Source: REEB481 sp041170785
GTDB taxonomy: Bacteria > Bacteroidota > Bacteroidia > NS11-12g > UBA955
Direction of reading: 5' to 3'
DNA length: 7,127 nt
NCBI GenBank assembly: GCA_041170785.1
Contig: JBEDND010000208.1
Coordinates: 1-7,127 of the forward strand
Position numbers and translations under genes: made by a program
Part shown: piece after piece, positions 1 through 6,601 of the stretch
How positions within the stretch are numbered: position 1 is the first letter of the stretch
Layout of the letters: each line of letters opens with the position of its first letter
The notes under the pieces: generated by a model
Databases searched by the model: none
Told to the model about the DNA's origin: nothing
Seen by the model: only the letters and a program-made list of their open reading frames with translations

Positions 1-638
1 GTGCTATACAGCCTTGGTTCCGGATAGTTCATGGCAATCAATTCCAAAAGGTATTTTTCTTGTAAAACTGAATCTTCTTTGGAATATGCCGCTGCATACA
101 TGGCATAAGTGAGTTTTCCGGTCGTAAGGTTATTCTGTTCCAGCAGTTTTTGATCGTCAAATGGCAATAAAGCCTTCAATACTTCAAGGTTGCGGATGGC
201 ATCTTGATATTTTTCCTCATTAATCAGGCGGATATGATCGTTGTAAACATCCACCGCACTTTGAAGAAATACAGATTTGGCATCTTCCAGTTCGTATGCC
301 TTCTTTTTGACAGGACTGTTGAAGTAATCTAAAAAAGAAGAGGCGCTGATGTAAGCCGCATCGTTGCTTAATTCCTTCACCTGTGCTACCGGTGAATTGT
401 AAATCCGCTGGTACACCTTCCCTTTCACCAAATACATGTAAGGTGAGGTTTTGGTTGTTTCAAAGTTTGCTGCCTGATCAATGGCTGCTTTGGCATCAAT
501 CAAATCCAGTTCATTTGAAGTAAGCTTCATCTCGGCAGTACTTACTTTATCTTTTTGTGCCTTCAATGGTAAGGCAATGACAAGTACGATAGCCGGAACC
601 ATCAGTTTCCTGAAACCGTTTAAAAGGGTGTTATTCAT
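1..638 (-). CDS. Exported TPR-like protein (5' part; 3' end outside window)
   Basis: The frame is open from ATG at 638 to the left edge, giving 212 residues of a longer protein. Residues 1-27 form a signal peptide: a short Asn/Lys/Arg-containing start, a hydrophobic core at about 12-24 (MVPAIVLVIALPL), and a likely cut after Ala27 in LKA-QKD, so the product is probably exported to the periplasm. The rest is helical and TPR-like: a helix pair at about 44-80 (DAKAAIDQA, then YLVKGKVYQRI) and another at about 122-158 (YQDAIRNLEVLKALLP). TPR proteins usually act as protein-binding scaffolds; no catalytic motif is visible. The ATG overlaps the gyrA stop by 8 bases (ATGAATAA), which supports this start and suggests translational coupling with gyrA. 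An exported TPR gene after gyrA is, from memory, common in Bacteroidota. The protein's partner is unknown and the TPR assignment rests on reading the helices by eye. Confidence 0.8.
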   Translation of the reverse strand, partial: MNNTLLNGFRKLMVPAIVLVIALPLKAQKDKVSTAEMKLTSNELDLIDAKAAIDQAANFETTKTSPYMYLVKGKVYQRIYNSPVAQVKELSNDAAYISASSFLDYFNSPVKKKAYELEDAKSVFLQSAVDVYNDHIRLINEEKYQDAIRNLEVLKALLPFDDQKLLEQNNLTTGKLTYAMYAAAYSKEDSVLQEKYLLELIAMNYPEPRLYS

Positions 639-3156
639 GATTTTCTGCGTTAGATTCATTTGTTAAGTTGTCTGGATTGGATTCCTGTTCTTCTTCTTCT
701 TCATCGTCACGAGGAACCTTCGCCATTCCAGCGATTTCATCGTTATTTTTGATATTGATGAGGCGCACGCCCTGGGTAGCACGACCAACCACACGCAAGG
801 AATCAATGGCCATTCGGATGCTCAATCCACTGCGGTTAATGATCATCAATCCGTCTTCGTCATGAACATCAAGGATACCAACCAACGCGCCGGTCTTATC
901 CGTTACCTGGATGGTTTTCACACCTTTACCACCACGGCCGGTAACCCTGTAATCTGCCAGATCGCTGCGTTTTCCGTACCCTTTTTCGCTTACCACCAAA
1001 ATTGAAGTATCGCTTGATTCAGGATCAACACATATCATGCCAACTACCTCGTCACTATTACCTTCAAGTGTCACACCCCTTACACCCGAGGCTGTTCTTC
1101 CCATTGGGCGCACAGTTTTTTCCGGGAATCTGATTGCTTTGCCGCTCTTCTTTGCAAGAATTACTTCATTATTTCCGTTGGTCAATTTTGCCTGAAGCAA
1201 CTCATCTCCTTCGCGCACATTGATGGCATTGATGCCGTTGCTGCGCGGACGGGAATATGCTTCCAGAGAAGTTTTCTTTATGACACCCATCCGGGTACAC
1301 ATAATGATGTAATTCTGATTCAGGTATTCCTCGTCTTTAAGATTCTTGACGTTTACAAAAGCCCGGACTTTATCGCCAGGCTCAATGTTTATAAGGTTTT
1401 GAATCGGACGGCCTTTGGTGGTTTTTGCACCTTCGGGAATTTCGTACACCTTTAACCAGAAGCAACGACCTTTTTCTGTGAAGAGCAACAAATAGTTGTG
1501 GTTTGTGGCTACAAAAAGGTGTTCTACAAAGTCTTCGTCTCGGTGACTAACGCCTTTATTCCCTTTACCTCCGCGTTTCTGCTCTTTATACGCTACCAGC
1601 GACGTGCGCTTGATGTAACCCATATGGGAAATGGTTACCACCACTTCCTCGTCCGGTATGAGGTCTTCAATGTTTATCTCATTGGCATTGGGTTCAATTC
1701 TGGTGCGGCGTTCGTCGCCATATTTCTCCATCACTTCACGCAATTCATCTTTGATGATGGTCATCCTTAATCCTTCATCTGCCAGGATGCTTTCCAGATA
1801 AATGATTTCCTGCAATACCGCTGCGTGTTCTTCACGAATCTTGTCACGTTCCAATCCGGTCAGCCGGTGCAAACGTAAGTCTGTGACTGCTTTTGCCTGT
1901 ATTTCTGATAAACCGAAACGCTCCATGAGCCTGGACTCTGCCTGTTCTCGGTTGGTTGCCAGCTTGATGATTTCAATTACCTCATCAAGATTGTCAATGG
2001 CAATCAGCAAACCTTCCAGGATGTGGATTCGTTTTTTGGCTTCCGCAAGGAGGTATTGTGTGCGGCGCACCACTACTTCATGACGGTGGTGCACGAAGTG
2101 CTTGATCAGGCCCCTTAAGTTGAGCAGTTCAGGTTTCCCATTCACCAACGCGATGTTGTTGACTGAAAAACTGCTTTGCAGCGGCGTGAACTTGAATAAT
2201 TGGTTTAGTACGATATTGGGAATCGCATCGCGTTTGAGTTCAAACACAATACGCATTCCCTGACGGCCACTTTCATCGCGAAGGGCAGAAATTCCTTCGA
2301 TTACCTTCTCGTTGATGAGTTCAACGGTCTTCACAATGATTTGCGATGGGGTAACCTGGAAAGGTACTTCATGCACCACGATCATGTCCTTGCCTGTGGC
2401 AGTGGTTTCAAACTCAGCTTTACCCCTGATGACCACCCGTCCGCGTCCGGTATTGATGGCGTCGCGAATGCCTTCCATTCCATATATCACGCCGCCTGTC
2501 GGAAAATCAGGGCCCTTGATGTATTGCATCAACTCGGACACTGTAATTTCCTGATTATCAACATATGCAATGATTCCTTCGCAAACTTCCCTTAAGTTGT
2601 GCGGAGGCATGTTTGTTGCCATACCTACCGCAATACCTGCTGCTCCGTTTACCAGCAAGTTTGGAATCTTGGCAGGCATCACCGAAGGTTCTTCCAGACT
2701 GTCGTCGAAGTTGGGGCGGAAATCGACGGTGTCTTTTTCCAAATCCACCATCATGTCTTCGGCCAGTCGCTTCAAACGCGCTTCGGTATAACGCATGGCC
2801 GCAGGTGGATCTCCGTCAATGGATCCAAAGTTGCCCTGTCCGTCAACCATGGTGTAGCGCAAACTCCAATCCTGAGCCATGCGCACCATCGTATCATAAA
2901 CCGAAGAATCACCATGGGGATGATATTTACCCAATACTTCACCAACAATTCGTGCCGATTTCTTATACGGTCGATTTGGCGCCAGACCTAATTCACTCAT
3001 TCCGTAGAGCACCCTTCTGTGTACGGGTTTTAGGCCATCGCGGACATCAGGAAGCGCCCTACTCACAATCACCGACATCGAATAATCGATGTAGGCGGTT
3101 TTCATCTCATCTTCGATATTGATGGGAATGATTTTTTCGTTCAATGCGTCACTCAT
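631..3156 (-). CDS. gyrA: DNA gyrase subunit A
   Basis: This is the breakage-reunion subunit of the A2B2 gyrase, which introduces negative supercoils using ATP hydrolysed by GyrB. It has 841 residues, normal for the family. The N-terminal domain shows the DNA-gate signature YHPHGDSSVYD (78-88), the catalytic pair Arg122-Tyr123 in MRYTE, and Ile175 in GAAGI, the equivalent of the DNA-intercalating isoleucine. From about 500 on, six beta-pinwheel blades can be recognised, starting near G513 (GYIKRTSL), G563, G624 (GVIKKTSL), G672, G726 and G777. The GyrA box is Q526-KRGGKG-532, which separates gyrase from ParC. The tail is acidic (DDEEEEEQE, 817-825). Ser84 and Asp88 of the quinolone-resistance region (E. 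coli Ser83 and Asp87) are the sensitive-type residues. The ATG at 3156 gives the usual start; no Shine-Dalgarno is seen. It lies downstream of mutS on the same strand and overlaps the next gene by 8 bases. Confidence 0.98.
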   Translation of the reverse strand: MSDALNEKIIPINIEDEMKTAYIDYSMSVIVSRALPDVRDGLKPVHRRVLYGMSELGLAPNRPYKKSARIVGEVLGKYHPHGDSSVYDTMVRMAQDWSLRYTMVDGQGNFGSIDGDPPAAMRYTEARLKRLAEDMMVDLEKDTVDFRPNFDDSLEEPSVMPAKIPNLLVNGAAGIAVGMATNMPPHNLREVCEGIIAYVDNQEITVSELMQYIKGPDFPTGGVIYGMEGIRDAINTGRGRVVIRGKAEFETTATGKDMIVVHEVPFQVTPSQIIVKTVELINEKVIEGISALRDESGRQGMRIVFELKRDAIPNIVLNQLFKFTPLQSSFSVNNIALVNGKPELLNLRGLIKHFVHHRHEVVVRRTQYLLAEAKKRIHILEGLLIAIDNLDEVIEIIKLATNREQAESRLMERFGLSEIQAKAVTDLRLHRLTGLERDKIREEHAAVLQEIIYLESILADEGLRMTIIKDELREVMEKYGDERRTRIEPNANEINIEDLIPDEEVVVTISHMGYIKRTSLVAYKEQKRGGKGNKGVSHRDEDFVEHLFVATNHNYLLLFTEKGRCFWLKVYEIPEGAKTTKGRPIQNLINIEPGDKVRAFVNVKNLKDEEYLNQNYIIMCTRMGVIKKTSLEAYSRPRSNGINAINVREGDELLQAKLTNGNNEVILAKKSGKAIRFPEKTVRPMGRTASGVRGVTLEGNSDEVVGMICVDPESSDTSILVVSEKGYGKRSDLADYRVTGRGGKGVKTIQVTDKTGALVGILDVHDEDGLMIINRSGLSIRMAIDSLRVVGRATQGVRLINIKNNDEIAGMAKVPRDDEEEEEQESNPDNLTNESNAENHE

Positions 3157-3180
3157 GGAGTACTTGGTTCAAATCTTCCG

Positions 3181-3210
3181 CAAGATAAGCATGGTTGTAG
3201 CCAGTATTAA
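3181..3210 (-). promoter_or_regulatory. Possible gyrA promoter (weak match)
   Basis: In the 164-base gap between mutS and gyrA, the minus strand carries TATCTTG at 3187-3181, close to the Bacteroidota -7 element TAnnTTTG but one base off. A TTA lies 20 bases upstream (3210-3208), where a TTG -33 element would be expected. Transcription would start about 15-20 bases before the gyrA ATG. The match is imperfect and comes from eye inspection only. gyrA could also be read from the mutS transcript, since no convincing terminator is seen in this gap. Confidence 0.27.
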
Positions 3211-3320
3211 TTGGCCATTACGCACAGAATGTGGACATTTAAGAACAGGCAAAGGGGCTACTACCCTAACCCATCTGTTATGCTAAGAATAAAAGTGATA
3301 CAACCTCACCTAAGTTATTG

Positions 3321-5924
3321 TTAATCAATCATTTGCTTTATCTCATTGAGTTTGAAAAGGGCTTCTACCGGTGACAGCGTATTGATGTCCAGCACACGCA
3401 ATTTTTCACGAACGTTTACCAGAACAGGATCATCAATGCTGAACATTTGTAATTGAGTCTGGGATTTGGGTGTTAAACGCTTTGCAGTTTCCCTTCCCGT
3501 GGCGGTACTTCTGTCTTGTTCCAGCCGAACAAGTACTTCTTCTGCCCTTTGGGTAACCACCGTTGGAATGCCGGCCATCTTAGCTACATGAATTCCGAAA
3601 CTGTGTTCGCTGCCGCCCGGTTTCATTTTCCGCAGAAATACCACGTGTTGATCATACTCTTTGATGCTGATGTGGTAATTGCGCACGCCGTTTATTTTTG
3701 ATTCGAGTTCATTAAGTTCATGGTAGTGCGTGGCGAACAGGGTTTTGGGTTTTTCAGGATGCTGGGCCAGAAATTCAGCGATACTCCAAGCCAAAGAAAT
3801 ACCGTCATATGTACTCGTGCCCCTGCCAATTTCATCCAGAATCACCAGGCTTCTGCTGCTGATGTTGTTCAGGATGCTGGCAGTTTCTATCATTTCCACC
3901 ATGAAGGTACTTTCACCCAGACTGATGTTATCGCTGGCACCAACTCGGGTATAAACCTTGTCAATGATGCCGATATGCGCGCTGCTGCACGGCACAAAGC
4001 ATCCGATTTGCGCCATTAACACCGCCAGTGCTGTTTGTCTTAAGACTGCACTTTTACCGCTCATATTGGGGCCGGTGAGGATGATCATTCGCTGATCTTC
4101 GCTGTCCAGTTGAATATCATTGGGCACATAATCCGTTCCGGCGGGTAATTGTTTTTCTATAACAGGATGCCTTAAGTCTTTGATTTCCAACACTTTATCA
4201 TCCATCACCTGCGGTCTTACATAGGAGTTTACATTGCTAACATGTGCAAAAGTTGACAGGCAATCCAGTTTTGCAAGTATGGCAGCGTTCACTTGCATGG
4301 GTGCAACATATTCAGACATCCGCTGCACAAACTCCTGCCAATACTTCATTTCCAATTCGAAAATGCGGTCTTCAGCGTTTAGTATTTTTTCTTCGTAAAC
4401 TTTCAGTTCGGGGGTAATGTAGCGCTCTGCATTGGTAAGTGTTTGCTTCCGTATCCAGGTGTCTGGAACTTTATCCTTATGCGCATGGGTAACTTCAATG
4501 TAATAACCGAATACATTGTTAAATGCCACCTTAAGTGAGCTGATTCCTGTCTCTGCTGCTTCACGGCGTTGCAAGGCGGCCAGATACTCTTTACCGCTAC
4601 TGGCCAATTCCCTAAGTTCATCTAATTCAGGAAGCACACCGTCTTTAAGAATCCCGCCCTTATTGGGCAATACAGGAGCATCATCAGCAATGGTTTGTGC
4701 AATGAGGTTGCAAACAACTTCACAGGGATTAATCTGATCGGCCAGTTGTTTGATTGCTGTTTGATCACTTTCCACCAATAAATTTCTCAGCCTTGCCGAT
4801 ATGCGCAAAGATTGCGCGAGTTGAGCCAACTCTCTCGGATTGACACGTGCCAGGGCCACTTTTCCAGTGAGGCGCTGTAAATCGCCAATTTGAAAAAGTA
4901 ATTCCCTTGTTTCGCTGAGTTGGTCTTCTTGCGCAGCAAACCAGGCAACGCATTCATGGCGTTCAACAATTGGTCCTTGTGTTTTCAAGGGAAGAACGAT
5001 CCAATTGCGCAGTAATCTGGCACCCATGGGTGTTTTGGTATGATCCAGGATGTCCAATAAACTCTTTGCGCCTGGCACCAAAGGCTGAATTAATTCCAGA
5101 TTCCTGATGGTGAATCCATCCAGCCACAAGAAATGATCTTGGTCTATCCTGCCAATGGAGCGAATATGTCCAGGCTGCTGATGTCTGGTTTGTTCCAAAT
5201 AATGCAAAATGGCACCTGAAGCAATGCAGCCCAGCTTCCAGTCTGAAATACCAAACCCTTTCAGCGAGCTTACCTGGAACTGACGCATCAGTTTTTCCTC
5301 GGCATAGGAATATGCGAATACCCAATCATCTATCTGCTGGGTCAGCCATTTATCGCCAAAAAACGTTTGAAATGCGCTGGATTGATTCCGTGCCACCAAA
5401 ACCTCACTGGGCCGGAAACCCTGCAACAATTTGAGGATGTAATCAAGATCGCCCTCTGCGGTTAAGAATTCACCGGTACTGATGTCCAGGAAGGACAATC
5501 CATGTTTTTGATCCTGATGAAACCACGATGCCAGATAGTTGCTGCTTCTCGATTCAAGCACCTTATCGTTGAGCGACACACCAGGCGTAACAAGCTCTGT
5601 AACGCCCCTCTTGACTATGGTTTTGGTTTGCTTGGGGTCTTCAAGTTGATCACAAATGGCTACGCGGTAGCCTGCGCGCACCAATCTGGGGAGGTAATTA
5701 TCCAGGGAATGATGCGGGAACCCAGCCAACTCCATTTCGGAAGCCGCTCCATTGGCTCTTTTGGTGAGCACGATACCCAAAACACCGCTTGCTATGCGTG
5801 CATCCTCCCCAAATGTCTCATAAAAATCCCCAACCCTGAACAACAATACAGCACCGGGATATTCGGCCTTGATGGTATTGTATTGCTTCATGAGTGGGGT
5901 TTCTTTCTCAGTCCCCTTGGCCAT
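3321..5924 (-). CDS. mutS: DNA mismatch repair protein MutS
   Basis: MutS recognises mismatches and small loops and recruits MutL to start repair. From the ATG at 5924 it has 867 residues, typical for the phylum. Domains in order: mismatch-binding domain I with the Phe-x-Glu motif in GDFYETF (F34, E36); connector; lever and clamp domains (about 260-560, with FGYYIEVTHAHKDKVP at 472-487); then the ABC ATPase with Walker A TGPNMSGKS (617-625, K624), signature SLGESTF (668-674), Walker B LVILDEIGRGT (693-703) and the His loop ATHYHEL (731-737). Near the end QLQMF (824-828) looks like a sliding-clamp-binding motif, followed by the conserved SPVEALFKLNEIK (851-863). An in-frame GTG at 5948 would add eight residues (MPRLTCAK), but these do not resemble family N-termini, whereas MAKGTEKETPLMKQY does, and AAA precedes the ATG. 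This is a MutS1-type repair protein, not MutS2: the mismatch motif is present and no Smr domain is seen. Confidence 0.97.
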   Translation of the reverse strand: MAKGTEKETPLMKQYNTIKAEYPGAVLLFRVGDFYETFGEDARIASGVLGIVLTKRANGAASEMELAGFPHHSLDNYLPRLVRAGYRVAICDQLEDPKQTKTIVKRGVTELVTPGVSLNDKVLESRSSNYLASWFHQDQKHGLSFLDISTGEFLTAEGDLDYILKLLQGFRPSEVLVARNQSSAFQTFFGDKWLTQQIDDWVFAYSYAEEKLMRQFQVSSLKGFGISDWKLGCIASGAILHYLEQTRHQQPGHIRSIGRIDQDHFLWLDGFTIRNLELIQPLVPGAKSLLDILDHTKTPMGARLLRNWIVLPLKTQGPIVERHECVAWFAAQEDQLSETRELLFQIGDLQRLTGKVALARVNPRELAQLAQSLRISARLRNLLVESDQTAIKQLADQINPCEVVCNLIAQTIADDAPVLPNKGGILKDGVLPELDELRELASSGKEYLAALQRREAAETGISSLKVAFNNVFGYYIEVTHAHKDKVPDTWIRKQTLTNAERYITPELKVYEEKILNAEDRIFELEMKYWQEFVQRMSEYVAPMQVNAAILAKLDCLSTFAHVSNVNSYVRPQVMDDKVLEIKDLRHPVIEKQLPAGTDYVPNDIQLDSEDQRMIILTGPNMSGKSAVLRQTALAVLMAQIGCFVPCSSAHIGIIDKVYTRVGASDNISLGESTFMVEMIETASILNNISSRSLVILDEIGRGTSTYDGISLAWSIAEFLAQHPEKPKTLFATHYHELNELESKINGVRNYHISIKEYDQHVVFLRKMKPGGSEHSFGIHVAKMAGIPTVVTQRAEEVLVRLEQDRSTATGRETAKRLTPKSQTQLQMFSIDDPVLVNVREKLRVLDINTLSPVEALFKLNEIKQMID

Positions 5925-5929
5925 TTTAG

Positions 5930-5939
5930 CGCAAGTTAA
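5930..5939 (-). promoter_or_regulatory. Possible mutS -7-like element
   Basis: The minus strand reads TTAACTTGCG at 5939-5930, ending six bases before the chosen mutS ATG. TAACTTG differs by one base from the TAnnTTTG -7 consensus. No well-spaced TTG lies upstream; the best is TTC with a 22-base spacer. If used, it would start transcription at or next to the ATG at 5924 and so exclude the GTG at 5948. The assignment is speculative, resting on similarity to the element upstream of gyrA. Confidence 0.18.
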
Positions 5940-5996
5940 CCGCGGCACAATGGTTTAAATGAACATCTTTTCCCATATGCCGTATAGGTTGATTGG

Positions 5997-6025
5997 TTGT
6001 GGCTTTAACCGAATGAGTAGATTTG
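5997..6025 (+). promoter_or_regulatory. Bacteroidota-type promoter for the RNA methyltransferase gene
   Basis: TTG at 5997-5999 is followed after 18 bases by TAGATTTG at 6018-6025, a full match to the TTG / TAnnTTTG (-33 / -7) promoter of Bacteroidota. It lies in the 105-base divergent gap between mutS and the methyltransferase gene. The -7 element ends only four bases before the ATG at 6030, so the expected transcription start, roughly 5-7 bases beyond the element, falls at or just inside the start codon. This suggests a leaderless or nearly leaderless mRNA, or else a chance match. Confidence 0.5.
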
Positions 6026-6029
6026 CATC

Positions 6030-6557
6030 ATGCGTGAAAAGCTGCACGTTTCGGAATTGAATCGAATGAGTATCAACTCGTTCAAAGAGGCTGAAAAAAG
6101 GCCTGTCGAGCTCATCCTTAACAATATTCGCAGCGCCGCCAATGTTGGATCCATGTTTCGTTCTGCTGATGCCTTCAGGATTAACAAAATTTGGCTGTGC
6201 GGCATTACCCCTCAACCGCCCGACAGGGCACTGGCAAAAACTGCGCTTGGCGCCGATAAAAGCGTGGATTGGGAATATCAACATGATGCGCATGGGTTGG
6301 TTGTCGAACTGAAATCTAATAATTACCGAATTGTAGCTGTGGAGCACACCAATGAATCCATACCGCTGCATCAGCTTGAGCATAACGAACACAGGATTGC
6401 TTTTATCGTTGGCAATGAGGTATTTGGCGTTGATGATTCCTTGCTGTTGCAATCAGACATATGCGTTGAAATTCCTCAATTCGGAACCAAGCACTCTTTG
6501 AATGTTTCCGTTTGCGCAGGTATTGTACTCTGGCACTATACCCACCATTGGCTATGA
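6030..6557 (+). CDS. SPOUT-class TrmH/SpoU-family RNA 2'-O-methyltransferase
   Basis: This 175-residue protein has the three SpoU motifs. Motif 1 is NNIRSAANVGSMFRSADAF (31-49), with N32 and R34 as the N-x-R pair and R44 further on. Motif 2 is IAFIVGNEVFGVDD (123-136). Motif 3 is IPQFGTKHSLNVSVCAGIVLW (148-168), including the SLNVS turn of the trefoil knot that binds S-adenosylmethionine. The family transfers a methyl group to ribose 2'-OH in tRNA or rRNA and usually works as a dimer in the cytoplasm. There is no extra N-terminal RNA-binding domain, so this is a minimal catalytic-domain type; the target nucleotide cannot be told from sequence. The ATG at 6030 is preferred because MREKLHVSELNRMS-(N)-FKEAEK resembles N-termini of Bacteroidota relatives; Met13 (6066) is the alternative. 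It is divergent from mutS, and its TGA stop overlaps a possible ATG of the next gene. Confidence 0.92.
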   Translation: MREKLHVSELNRMSINSFKEAEKRPVELILNNIRSAANVGSMFRSADAFRINKIWLCGITPQPPDRALAKTALGADKSVDWEYQHDAHGLVVELKSNNYRIVAVEHTNESIPLHQLEHNEHRIAFIVGNEVFGVDDSLLLQSDICVEIPQFGTKHSLNVSVCAGIVLWHYTHHWL

Positions 6558-6601
6558 ACAAAAAACGGAATGAACATTGGTACAATTCCATGCATCTGAA
6601 C

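Noticed and set aside
2599..3122. Long plus-strand open frames (130 and 169 codons) opposite the 5' part of gyrA
   Set aside because: They lie inside the conserved GyrA coding sequence, their translations show no recognisable domain, and several frames are open at once, as expected for shadow frames.
631..3156. Topoisomerase IV subunit A (ParC) instead of GyrA
   Set aside because: A full GyrA box (QKRGGKG) and six pinwheel blades are present, which indicates gyrase.
3254..3266. Possible terminator hairpin after mutS (GGG, six-base loop, CCC on the minus strand)
   Set aside because: The stem has only three base pairs and is followed by just TTT, too weak to call a terminator.
4037..4046. Perfect 10-base palindrome GTCTTAAGAC
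   Set aside because: It lies within mutS, encoding Val-Leu-Arg just after Walker A. TTA-AGG/AGA for Leu-Arg recurs in both gyrA and mutS, so codon choice explains it and other CTTAAG sites nearby.
5502..5939. A 145-codon plus-strand open frame opposite the mutS 5' end
   Set aside because: It is antisense to the conserved mismatch-binding domain of MutS, resembles no known protein and ends inside the mutS start region.
5955..6452. A 165-codon minus-strand open frame opposite the RNA methyltransferase gene
   Set aside because: The plus strand carries all three SpoU motifs in order; the minus-strand product has no recognisable feature.
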